Part shown: positions 48,601-56,184 of the stretch, one piece after another
Layout of the letters: each line of letters starts with the position of its first letter
Position numbering within the stretch: the stretch's first letter is position 1
NCBI RefSeq assembly: GCF_028274965.1
Contig: NZ_JAQCNO010000014.1
Span: 1-64,000, forward strand
Reading direction: 5' to 3'
DNA length: 64,000 nucleotides
Source: Natronomonas sp.
GTDB taxonomy: Archaea > Halobacteriota > Halobacteria > Halobacteriales > Haloarculaceae
Notes under the pieces: model-generated
The model's database searches: none
The model's input: the letters and a program-made list of their open reading frames with translations, nothing else
Told to the model about the DNA's origin: nothing
Made by a program: the position numbers and the translations under genes

Positions 48601-49185
48601 CTACGCGTCGGCCAGCCACGCCTCGATCTCGTCGGCGAGGGCACCCCGGCGGAGGATCTCGGCGCGCGAGACGTCGACGACGGTGCTTTCGGTACCCGGC
48701 GTCTCCCCGCCGTCGATCACGGTCGCTCGATCGCGGACCGATCGGGCGATCTCTCCGGGGCGCGTGGCGCTCGGTTCGCCCGATCGGTTCGCGCTCGTCG
48801 CGGTGATCGGGCCGGTCCGTCGCGCCAGCGCGCGGGCGGTGTCCTGATCCGGGACGCGGATCCCGACGCGGTCCCGCCCGGCGACGAGCTCGTCCGGGAC
48901 GCGATCGGTCCGCTCGAGCAGCACGGTGACGGGGCCGGGGAGGAACCGATCGCAGAAGGCCCGCTCGTCCGCCGACGGGCGGACGTAGTCGGCCGCGGCC
49001 GACAGTTCCGGGACGGCCATCGACAGCGGGCGATCGCGAGGGCGGCCCTTGGCCTCGAACACCCGTCCGATCGCCTCGGCGTTCAGCGCGTCGGCTCCGA
49101 GCCCGTAGACCGTCTCCGTTGGGTACACGACGAGATCGCCCCGCCGGATCGCGGCCACGGCGTCGGTGACGTCCGGCGGCGTCAC
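48601..49185 (-). CDS. L-threonylcarbamoyladenylate synthase (Sua5/YrdC domain)
   Basis: 194 residues from GTG 49185 (reading MTPPDVTDAVAAIRRGDLVV). It makes threonylcarbamoyl-AMP from threonine, bicarbonate and ATP for tRNA t6A37 synthesis, the donor for KEOPS. Motifs: YPTETVYGLGADALNAEAIG, VFEAKGRPRDRPLSM, FLPGPVTVLLERTDRVP, VGIRVPDQ, ITATSANRSGEPSATRP, and STVVDVS. Only the YrdC-type domain is present, without the Sua5 C-terminal domain. The start overlaps the stop of the redoxin gene as GTGA, giving a coupled three-gene operon with glutaredoxin-like and redoxin genes. Confidence 0.92.
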   Translation of the reverse strand: MTPPDVTDAVAAIRRGDLVVYPTETVYGLGADALNAEAIGRVFEAKGRPRDRPLSMAVPELSAAADYVRPSADERAFCDRFLPGPVTVLLERTDRVPDELVAGRDRVGIRVPDQDTARALARRTGPITATSANRSGEPSATRPGEIARSVRDRATVIDGGETPGTESTVVDVSRAEILRRGALADEIEAWLADA

Positions 49186-49697
49186 AGCTCCTCGATCGAG
49201 GCCTCGATCTCGTCGTACGGCGGGAACTCCGGCCACTCGGTCGCGACCCACCCGTTCCGTATCGTCCGGTCGTCGTCGATGACGAAGACGGCCGGCCGGG
49301 GCTCCTCGATGCCGGACATCCCGTCGAGTTCGTGGTCGATCCCGTACCGCTCGGCGACGCCGTTTTTCGGGTCCGAAAACAGCCGGAAGGCCTCCATGTC
49401 CCACTCCTCGAGGAACCGGGCGTGCTCGTACGGCGTGGAGATCGAGAGGCCGACGATCTCGGCGTCGTACCCGTCCCAGCCCCGGTCGCGGATCTCCTGC
49501 CAGATGTACGTCGCCGGGAAGTCCCCGTCCATGGGGTGGAAAACGAGCACGACCGGGCCGTCGTCGGTGAGCTCCGAGAGCGAGGCGTCCGCCCAGTACT
49601 CGTCGTTGACGAGCGGGCGGGTGAAATCGGGGGCCTCGTCGCCGATCTCGGGGTGCTCGGCCCGCCCGAGATCGACGACGTCGAAGCCCAGATTCAT
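49182..49697 (-). CDS. Redoxin (peroxiredoxin-like) protein without cysteines
   Basis: 171 residues with a thioredoxin-fold/AhpC-TSA layout: EAPDFTRPLVNDEYWADASL, then PVVLVFHPMDGDFPATYIWQ, AEIVGLSISTPYEHARFLEE, FRLFSDPKNGVAERYGID and PAVFVIDDDRTIRNGWVATE. In peroxiredoxins the segment after the first beta strand carries the peroxidatic Cys (P-x3-T-x2-C); here it reads PMDGDFPATYIW and the whole protein has no cysteine. Peroxidase activity by the usual mechanism is ruled out; a structural or chaperone role is possible. Overlaps its neighbours on both sides by 4 bp. Confidence 0.85.
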   Translation of the reverse strand: MNLGFDVVDLGRAEHPEIGDEAPDFTRPLVNDEYWADASLSELTDDGPVVLVFHPMDGDFPATYIWQEIRDRGWDGYDAEIVGLSISTPYEHARFLEEWDMEAFRLFSDPKNGVAERYGIDHELDGMSGIEEPRPAVFVIDDDRTIRNGWVATEWPEFPPYDEIEASIEEL

Positions 49698-50002
49698 TCG
49701 GCCGCCCCCTCCGTCTCCGCCCTCGCGGTGACGCGTTCGGGCTCGCGGCCGCCGTCGCCGTAGGTCGTCTCGAGGTACCTCACGATGTTCGCGCTCTCGC
49801 TCATCGTGACGCCGGTGGACTCATCAACGAGGGCGGGAACGGTCCTGGCGCCGGTGAGGCGCTTGACGACGTCCCGCCGCGAGTGGCGGGCCTCGACGAA
49901 CCGCGAGCGGTACGGGACGCCGAGGTCGTTCAGAGCGCGGATCACGCGCTCACAGAACGGACACGCCTGCAGGCGGTACACGGTTATCGCTGGGTCACTC
50001 AT
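49694..50002 (-). CDS. Glutaredoxin-like (GST N-terminal-like) protein
   Basis: 102 residues, MSDPAITVYRLQACPFCERV. The redox motif CPFC is followed by IRALNDLGVPYRSRFVEARH, then TVPALVDESTGVTMSESANI with the cis-Pro (TVP) and the ES-type substrate-binding loop. Likely a thiol oxidoreductase or the N-terminal-only form of a GST. First gene in the operon with the cysteine-less redoxin and the Sua5-type enzyme. ATG 50002 is set by similarity; in-frame ATG 50086 would add 28 unconserved residues. Confidence 0.87.
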   Translation of the reverse strand: MSDPAITVYRLQACPFCERVIRALNDLGVPYRSRFVEARHSRRDVVKRLTGARTVPALVDESTGVTMSESANIVRYLETTYGDGGREPERVTARAETEGAAE

Positions 50003-50123
50003 GACGGGCACTTCGGGCGCGCGGGGCCTAAGAGTGTCGCCGTCGGGTCGCCCGGGCGTGATACCGCGGGGGCGGAGCCATGACAAGTCTTAATCTCGCG
50101 CCCCATGAAGAAGGGATGTCTCT

Positions 50124-51524
50124 ATGGGCTCTCCCGCGTGGAACGTCGTTACCGTTGCGATACAGGCCGCACCGGACACCGCCGAGTTCCCGCTCAGCGA
50201 CGCGGCCATCGCGGTGCTGGGCGGCGGCGTGATCGTCTTTCTGTTGGTCCTCTCGGCGTTTTTTTCCTCTTCGGAGATCGCGATGTTCTCGTTGCCGTCC
50301 CACCGCGTCGACAGCCTCGTCGCCGACGAGGTGCCGGGATCGGCGACGCTGAAGCGGCTCAAGGACGACCCGCACCGACTGCTCGTCACGATCCTCGTCG
50401 GCAACAACATCGTCAACATCGCGATGTCCTCGATAGCGACCGGGCTGCTCTCGTATTACGTCTCGCAGTCGGCGGCCGTCCTCAGCGCGACGTTCGGGAT
50501 CACCGCGTTGGTGCTTTTGTTCGGCGAGAGCGCGCCGAAGTCCTACGCCGTCGAAAACACCGAGTCGTGGGCGCTCCGCATCTCGAGGCCCCTGAAGCTC
50601 TCGGAGTATCTCCTGCTCCCGCTCATCGTCACCTTCGATTACCTGACCCGGCAGGTCAACCGGATCACCGGCGGCCGCAGCGAGATCGAATCGACCTACG
50701 TCACGCGCGAGGAGATCCGCGACATCATCGAGACCGGCGAGCGGGCGGGCGTGCTGGAGGAAGACGAGCGGGAGATGCTCGAGCGCATCTTCCGGTTCAC
50801 CAATACGATCGCAAAGGAGGTGATGACGCCCAGACTCGACATGGACGCCGTCTCGAAGGACGCGACGATCGACGAGGCGATCCGGCAGTGCGTCCGGTCG
50901 GGACACACGCGTCTGCCCGTCTACGACGGCAGCCTGGATAACGTCCTCGGGATCGTCCACGTCTCGGATCTGATCCGCGATTCGGCCTACGGCGAGCACG
51001 ACGGGATCGAGCTGGAGGACCTGATCGAGGAGACGCTCCACGTCCCCGAGTCGAAGAACGTCGACGAGCTGCTGGCGGAGATGCGCGAAAAGCGGATGCA
51101 CATGGTCGTCGTCATCGACGAGTTCGGGACGACGGAGGGGCTCGTCACCATGGAGGACATCACCGAGGAGATCGTCGGCGAGATACTCCAGGCCGGCGAG
51201 GAGGAGCCGATCGAGTTCGTCGCCGACAACGAGGCGGTGGTGAAAGGCGAACTCAACATCGACGAGGTCAACGAGGCCCTCGGGATCAGCCTGCCCGAGG
51301 GCGAGGAGTTCGAGACCATCGCGGGGTTCATCTTCAACCGCGCGGGACGGCTCGTCGAGGAGGGCGAGTTGATCGAGTACGACGGGGTCGACATCCGCGT
51401 CGAGCGCGTCGAGAACACCCGGATCATGAAGGCCCGCGTCGTCCGGACGGAGGAGTACGACCGGAGCGAGCCGGAGGAGCCGGCCGACAGGGGCGACCCG
51501 ACGAGCCGGGCCCAAGAGTCATAA
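50124..51524 (+). CDS. CNNM/DUF21-CBS-CorC-type membrane protein
   Basis: 466 residues. An N-terminal DUF21 (CNNM) membrane domain of four helices (about residues 26-170; AAIAVLGGGVIVFLLVLSAF, FFSSSEIAMFSL) is followed by a CBS-domain pair (AKEVMTPRLDMDAVSKDATI, HTRLPVYDGSLDNVLGIVHV, MHMVVVIDEFGTTEGLVTME) and a C-terminal CorC/HlyC domain (DNEAVVKGELNIDEVNEALG). Relatives are linked to Mg2+ or Co2+ efflux. A CTTAATCTC element about 32 bp upstream is the probable promoter. Its 3' end overlaps the convergent PiT gene by 6 bp. Confidence 0.9.
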   Translation: MGSPAWNVVTVAIQAAPDTAEFPLSDAAIAVLGGGVIVFLLVLSAFFSSSEIAMFSLPSHRVDSLVADEVPGSATLKRLKDDPHRLLVTILVGNNIVNIAMSSIATGLLSYYVSQSAAVLSATFGITALVLLFGESAPKSYAVENTESWALRISRPLKLSEYLLLPLIVTFDYLTRQVNRITGGRSEIESTYVTREEIRDIIETGERAGVLEEDEREMLERIFRFTNTIAKEVMTPRLDMDAVSKDATIDEAIRQCVRSGHTRLPVYDGSLDNVLGIVHVSDLIRDSAYGEHDGIELEDLIEETLHVPESKNVDELLAEMREKRMHMVVVIDEFGTTEGLVTMEDITEEIVGEILQAGEEEPIEFVADNEAVVKGELNIDEVNEALGISLPEGEEFETIAGFIFNRAGRLVEEGELIEYDGVDIRVERVENTRIMKARVVRTEEYDRSEPEEPADRGDPTSRAQES

Positions 51525-52688
51525 CACGGCGACGAGGGCCGTGTACAGAACGAAGCTGAGAGCGCCCGCACTCAGGAGCGAACCGATCCACGCCAAGACG
51601 GTGTAGCCGATCTTGGACCCGCTGACGCCCCCCGTGCCGGCCGCGGCGCCGGCGCCGATGACCGCCGACACGATGATCTCGTTGAACGAGATCGGGACGC
51701 CGAGGAAGATGGCGACCTGAGCGATCACGAACGAGGGGATAAGCGCCGCGATCGAGCGCCGCGGGCCGAGCGAGGAGTAGTCCTGTGCGATCGCCTTTAT
51801 CATCCGCGGGGCGGCCGTCCAGGAGCCGGCCAGCAGGCCGAGCCCGCCGCCGAAAAGCAGCGCAACGAGCGGGACGGCGACGTCGGTGGTGTCGAAAAGC
51901 GGCAACAGCGGCCCGAGCGCGAGTCCGACCTGGCTGCCGCCCGCCGAGAAGGCGACAAGTCCGCCCAGAACCAACAGGAAGTGACGCTGCCCCCTGGCCC
52001 TGTCTCCGCGCATGTCGAACGACAGCGCGAGCGCCGTGAGCGCGGCGACGCCGAGCGTGACCGAAAGGCGCAACAGCGGCGCCGACGCGACCGTCTCGGC
52101 GACGCTTTGGGCGGTGTCCGACGGGCCGAGCAACACGAACTCGACGTTTGCGAGTATCGCCCCGACACAGCCGGCCAAAAGCGGCACCGCGGTCAGTTCG
52201 GGGACCGCGTCGTGTCTGAGCAGTTTCGCAACGCCGAAGGCGACGCCGCCGCCGACGAACGGCGTCAGCGTCCAGACGGTGAGGATCTCGTAGTACTTCC
52301 CAAGCGCCGGCGCGCCGCCCATCGCGAGCCCCGCGCCGACGACGGCACCGGTGACAGTAAAAGCCGTCGCGATCGGGTACCCGGTGAAGACGCCGATCGC
52401 GACGAGGCCGGCGGCGATGGTGAGCGCGACGATGGCCGCGATCGGCGACAGCGTCGTCCCGACGACGAGCTCCCGTCCGACCGCCTCGGTCACGTTCGCG
52501 CCCTGAAGCGTCGCCCCGAGCAGTCCGAGGATGCCGACTAAAAATCCGGCCCGCATGACGGAGATGGTGTTCGCCCCGACGGCGGGCGCAAACGGCGTCG
52601 ATCCGGACGATCCGGCGCCGATCGCCCACGCCATGAACAGACTCGCCACCCCGGCGGCGACAAACGTCCCGACCGTGGCTGGCTCCAT
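51519..52688 (-). CDS. PiT-family inorganic phosphate transporter
   Basis: 389 residues with about ten membrane helices. The PiT signature AVGANTISVMRAGFLVG (here FAPAVGANTISV) occurs in the N-terminal half, with its second-half counterpart ISFNEIIVSAVIGAGAAAGT. Low-affinity, cation-coupled phosphate uptake is the expected role. ATG 52688 is used: TTTATACC about 30 bp upstream is the likely TATA box, so the in-frame ATG just beyond it is not the start. The phoU-like regulator of phosphate uptake lies 10 kb away in this window, not adjacent. Confidence 0.87.
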   Translation of the reverse strand: MEPATVGTFVAAGVASLFMAWAIGAGSSGSTPFAPAVGANTISVMRAGFLVGILGLLGATLQGANVTEAVGRELVVGTTLSPIAAIVALTIAAGLVAIGVFTGYPIATAFTVTGAVVGAGLAMGGAPALGKYYEILTVWTLTPFVGGGVAFGVAKLLRHDAVPELTAVPLLAGCVGAILANVEFVLLGPSDTAQSVAETVASAPLLRLSVTLGVAALTALALSFDMRGDRARGQRHFLLVLGGLVAFSAGGSQVGLALGPLLPLFDTTDVAVPLVALLFGGGLGLLAGSWTAAPRMIKAIAQDYSSLGPRRSIAALIPSFVIAQVAIFLGVPISFNEIIVSAVIGAGAAAGTGGVSGSKIGYTVLAWIGSLLSAGALSFVLYTALVAVL

Positions 52689-52776
52689 TGACGGTGGGGA
52701 CGTCCAGCCGACGGTATAAACACCCATCGGATAGCGGCTGCGAAACGGGTAAGACGAGCGATCACGAAGCAAGTCC

Positions 52777-53400
52777 GTGTCGGGGCCGAACGCCGAGCAC
52801 GAACCTGAACCCGAACCGTACCTGACGGTTGCCGGGCGCGCGAGTGCGGCGTTCGAGGTCCGTGGCTCGGAGTTCATCGGCCACGCGGCGGCCGTCGGGT
52901 CGACCGAGGACGCCGAGGCGTTCATCGAATCGGTTGCGGCCGAACACGCCGACGCGACGCACAACGTTCCGGCCTACCGCGTCCGCGCCGATCCGTTCCG
53001 CGAGTACGCCTCGGACGACGGCGAGCCGTCCGGAAGCGCCGGAAAGCCGGTGCTGTCGGTGCTGTCGGGCCGAGGCCTCGAGAACGTCTGTGTCGTCGTG
53101 ACGCGGTACTTCGGCGGCACGGAACTCGGGGTCGGCGGGCTGGTCCGGGCGTACTCACACGCGGCGAAGGCGGCCCTCGATTCCGCGGGGACACGCGAGC
53201 GGCGGCCGCAGGAACGGTTCCGCGCCGTCGTCGGATACGACGACTCGGGGACGGTCCGCGGGATCCTCGAGAGCGAGGGGGTCGCCTTCGACGCCGAGTA
53301 CGGCGAGCGCGTCGCGTTCGACGTTTCGGTGCCGCTCGCCGAGGCCGAGGCGCTTTGCGATCGCCTCCGGAGCGCGACGAGCGACCGGATCGAGTTCTGA
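52777..53400 (+). CDS. IMPACT/YigZ family protein
   Basis: 207 residues from GTG 52777 (reading MSGPNAEHEPEPEPYLTVAG). The conserved block is seen in EVRGSEFIGHAAAVGSTEDA, ATHNVPAYRV, ASDDGEPSGSAGKPVLSVLS, NVCVVVTRYFGGTELGVGGL and VRAYSHAAKAAL. Archaeal and bacterial members are small proteins of unclear function; the eukaryotic IMPACT binds GCN1. The C-terminal part (residues 140-207) is the ferredoxin-like YigZ domain. Confidence 0.9.
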   Translation: MSGPNAEHEPEPEPYLTVAGRASAAFEVRGSEFIGHAAAVGSTEDAEAFIESVAAEHADATHNVPAYRVRADPFREYASDDGEPSGSAGKPVLSVLSGRGLENVCVVVTRYFGGTELGVGGLVRAYSHAAKAALDSAGTRERRPQERFRAVVGYDDSGTVRGILESEGVAFDAEYGERVAFDVSVPLAEAEALCDRLRSATSDRIEF

Positions 53401-53536
53401 GCCCCGTCGGTCGCGCGTCTGACGCTTCGACAGGAGACGAACCCGAGGAAGGCGGCGGGATCCAGCCGAAACAGAGGGGTGCGCTCCCGGAGTCGGAGCC
53501 TCCTGTGTCCGCCCCGAGCGTCGCGGGCGGCCGCGG

Positions 53537-54208
53537 TCACGTCCCGAACGCGCGGTCGCCGGCGTCCCCGACGCCGGGGACGATGTAGCCGTCCTCGTCG
53601 AGGCGCTCGTCGACGCTGACGGTCAGGAGATCGACGCTCGGGAACTCCTCGTTGACGCGTAGGATCCCCGGCGGCGCGCTCACCGCCGAGAGCATGATGA
53701 GCCGCTCCGGGCGGCCCACGCCGAACACCTCCTCGAGGACCGCGATCATCGTACTCCCCGTCGCCAACATCGGGTCCGCGACAATGACCGTGTCGTCGTC
53801 GTCGATATCGGGGAGTTTGACGTAGTCGACGGTGATCGGGAACGTCCCGTCTTCGCCCATCCCGGCGGCCTCGTCGCGGCCGGCCGAGATGACGCCCTGT
53901 CTGGCCTTCGGGAACGCCTTGACGAGCCCCTCGACAAACGGCGTCGCCGCCCGGAGGACGTTCACGATGACGACGTCGTCGAGCCCCTTGACCACCTCGC
54001 CGGTCGTCCCCGACAGCGGCGTCGTGATCGAGACGTACTCGGTGTCCATCATCCCGTCGATGATCTCGAAGCCGCAGAGCCGGCCGAGATCGACGAGGCC
54101 GTTCCGGAACGCGACCTGGTCGGTGTCGGCGGATCGGATCTCCGAGAGGGTGTGTTTCGCCAGCGCGTGGGTGATGACGTGTGCGTCCCCGCGGTCCTCG
54201 ATTGGCAT
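53537..54208 (-). CDS. upp: Uracil phosphoribosyltransferase
   Basis: 223 residues. Pyrimidine salvage: uracil + PRPP to UMP. The N-terminal [40 protein letters not shown], the PRPP loop [20 protein letters not shown] and the C-terminal [13 protein letters not shown] match the UPRT family. ATG 54208 ([20 protein letters not shown]) is preceded by TTTAAG about 28 bp upstream, so leaderless. Monocistronic. Confidence 0.94.
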   Translation of the reverse strand: MPIEDRGDAHVITHALAKHTLSEIRSADTDQVAFRNGLVDLGRLCGFEIIDGMMDTEYVSITTPLSGTTGEVVKGLDDVVIVNVLRAATPFVEGLVKAFPKARQGVISAGRDEAAGMGEDGTFPITVDYVKLPDIDDDDTVIVADPMLATGSTMIAVLEEVFGVGRPERLIMLSAVSAPPGILRVNEEFPSVDLLTVSVDERLDEDGYIVPGVGDAGDRAFGT

Positions 54209-54335
54209 ACGGGACACCCCGGACGCGTCCGGCTTAAACCCCGCCGATCCCGGCGCTCGCCCGCGCCGATCGCACGTTTCGAGCCGCGAGGCGGTAACGG
54301 GCAATATAAGACGGCCGCTCGCATACAGGGGTCTG

Positions 54336-55040
54336 ATGGACGTTGAGGAAAGCGTCTCCGGGTTCAAACTCCGAGGAAGCTGGGCCGAGATCGTCGAGCA
54401 CGGCGAACGGATCACGCGGGGGTTGAAAGACCTCGCCGACGACGGCGAGCGCGTCGACACAGACGACCTCGAGGAGTGGGACGAGTGGCGGCCGAAGGCC
54501 GACGAGCGGCTCCAAGAGGACGTCAGTCAAAAGACCGCCGAGAAGGCGAGCGTCAACGAGGGGGAAGGCGAGAAGGCCGGAAAGACCCCGGACGAGGACC
54601 TCAGGACCGCTGGCAAGAAGCTGAGCGAGTCCTACGGCCGCCTGGAGGCGCCGAGCGAGGCGGTCAGCGAGTGGCGGGAGTCGGCGAACTACGTCGCGCG
54701 GGCGGCCGACTCGGCGACGAGAAAGGCGCTGCGGAAGGTCGAGGGGAGCGTGTACCAGAACGTGATGACGCAGATGTCGCCGTACTACTTCGACAACGAC
54801 CTCATCAGCGCGAACCTCAACCGCGCCGACGCGGACGCTGGGGAGTACGTCTTCGAGATAAACGTCAACGACGACGACCTCAAGATCCGCGTTTCGAACA
54901 AGCTCGCCGACTACGAGAACGCACTCGAGCGGTGGCACGTCGATACGCCCAAGGACACCGACGTCGCGGAGGCCGTCGAGGGCCACTCCCTGCCGGAGTC
55001 CGAGGACACCGACGGGAACTCCGATCCGAAGCGGACCTGA
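54336..55040 (+). CDS. DUF5828-like haloarchaeal protein
   Basis: 234 residues starting [20 protein letters not shown]. Mostly hydrophilic and helical: [20 protein letters not shown] and a Lys/Glu-rich central region ([20 protein letters not shown]), then a more structured domain [40 protein letters not shown] and [20 protein letters not shown]. The tail is acidic. I recall this family as DUF5828; no function known. An AATATAAG element centred 29 bp before ATG 54336 is the promoter. Divergent from upp. Confidence 0.78.
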   Translation: MDVEESVSGFKLRGSWAEIVEHGERITRGLKDLADDGERVDTDDLEEWDEWRPKADERLQEDVSQKTAEKASVNEGEGEKAGKTPDEDLRTAGKKLSESYGRLEAPSEAVSEWRESANYVARAADSATRKALRKVEGSVYQNVMTQMSPYYFDNDLISANLNRADADAGEYVFEINVNDDDLKIRVSNKLADYENALERWHVDTPKDTDVAEAVEGHSLPESEDTDGNSDPKRT

Positions 55041-55071
55041 ACGGCGGCGTCGGGGCGGGCCCGCCAACGCG

Positions 55072-55575
55072 TCACTCGAGTTCTATCTTCCGGACGGACG
55101 AGAGCGTCCGGATGTCGTTGATGAGCGATCCGTCGAGTCGCTCGTCGGTGACGATGTAGAGTTTCGGCTCGTCGGTGAACTCCGGGTCCTCGCTTATCGT
55201 CTGGCGGATCGAGATCCCGGCCTCGGCGATACAGCCGGTGACCGACGCGACGATGCCGGGGCGGTCGGCGTCGATCGGGTGGACGGTCAGGACGGTCAGG
55301 TCCAACACCGGCGCGAGGTCCATGAGCGACGGGATCGCGGAGATGTTCTGGAAGATGCGTCGGAGCTCGTCGTCGGCCAGGATGGCGTCGGTCGTCGCGT
55401 CGACGACGCGCCGGTCGACGCCGATCTCGCGGGCGATCCCCGTGTCCGGGATCTCGATACCGCCGGAGACGACGCGGCCCTCGTCGTTGACCGAAAACCC
55501 CCGTTCGAGCAACAGCCGGATCACCGCCTGCTGGCTCGGGCTGTCCTCGAATTTCCGCATGATCTCGTCGAACAT
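55072..55575 (-). CDS. HTH plus ACT-domain regulator of amino-acid metabolism (COG2150-like)
   Basis: 167 residues. The N-terminal half carries a winged-helix-like region (SPSQQAVIRLLLERGFSVND, then IAREIGVDRRVVDATTDAIL), and the C-terminal half is an ACT domain (LTVLTVHPIDADRPGIVASV, TGCIAEAGISIRQTISEDPE). Archaeal members are thought to sense an amino acid through ACT and regulate metabolism genes. No target is evident in the neighbourhood. Predicted TATA-like GTAACTG about 30 bp upstream. Confidence 0.86.
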   Translation of the reverse strand: MFDEIMRKFEDSPSQQAVIRLLLERGFSVNDEGRVVSGGIEIPDTGIAREIGVDRRVVDATTDAILADDELRRIFQNISAIPSLMDLAPVLDLTVLTVHPIDADRPGIVASVTGCIAEAGISIRQTISEDPEFTDEPKLYIVTDERLDGSLINDIRTLSSVRKIELE

Positions 55576-55710
55576 GATCGCACAGTCGGCGGCGCTCGTG
55601 TTGTCAGTTACGACCCCGGTGGCGTCGGTGCCGGGCGGTCCGCCCGGCGGGGGGCGACCGGGGAGACGGAGGCGGAGGTGGAGGGTCGGAAGCGGGCGGA
55701 AGCGATCAGG

Positions 55711-55718
55711 TTTTTATC
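55711..55718 (+). promoter_or_regulatory. TATA element of the PaaI-like thioesterase gene
   Basis: GGTTTTTATCTGG is centred about 26 bp before ATG 55740, supporting that ATG over the in-frame TTG at 55728. Confidence 0.55.
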
Positions 55719-55739
55719 TGGCGGTCGTTGAGCGTCCGT

Positions 55740-56171
55740 ATGGACATCGCGGAGGCGTTCGACCGAATGCCGTTCAACGACCTGTTGGGCATCGAACTAC
55801 TGAGCGCCGGCGACGGGCGGGCGGTCGGGGAACTCGAACTGTCGCCGGAGCACTCGTCGGCCCCGGATCGGCTGATCGCCCACGGCGGCGTGACGTACGC
55901 GCTCGCCGACACCGTTGGCGGGGCGGCGGCCATCTCGGTGAACGGCAACGTCACGCCGACGATCGATATGCGGATCGACTACCTGGCGCCGGCGACCGGC
56001 GGCGTGCTCCGGGCGGAGGCGAACGTCGTCCGGAACGGCAACAGCGTTGCGAGCGTCGTCGTCGAGATCACCGACGGCGACGGCGAGGAGATCGCGACCG
56101 CCCGCGGCGTGTACAAATCCGGTGGCCCCGACGGCGAGTCGGCCTGGACGGACGGCGGCGGCCCGGCGTAG
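55740..56171 (+). CDS. PaaI-type hotdog-fold thioesterase
   Basis: 143 residues, MDIAEAFDRMPFNDLLGIEL. A single hotdog domain with the acyl-CoA thioesterase motif LIAHGGVTYALADTVGGAAA (HGG plus the catalytic Asp) and TPTIDMRIDYLAPATGG. Members of this class hydrolyse aryl- or medium-chain acyl-CoA. It converges on the Fe-S oxidoreductase gene with 13 bp between stops. If that oxidoreductase works in acyl-CoA oxidation, the two may be related functionally (inference). Confidence 0.9.
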   Translation: MDIAEAFDRMPFNDLLGIELLSAGDGRAVGELELSPEHSSAPDRLIAHGGVTYALADTVGGAAAISVNGNVTPTIDMRIDYLAPATGGVLRAEANVVRNGNSVASVVVEITDGDGEEIATARGVYKSGGPDGESAWTDGGGPA

Positions 56172-56184
56172 CGAGCGGGCGGTC

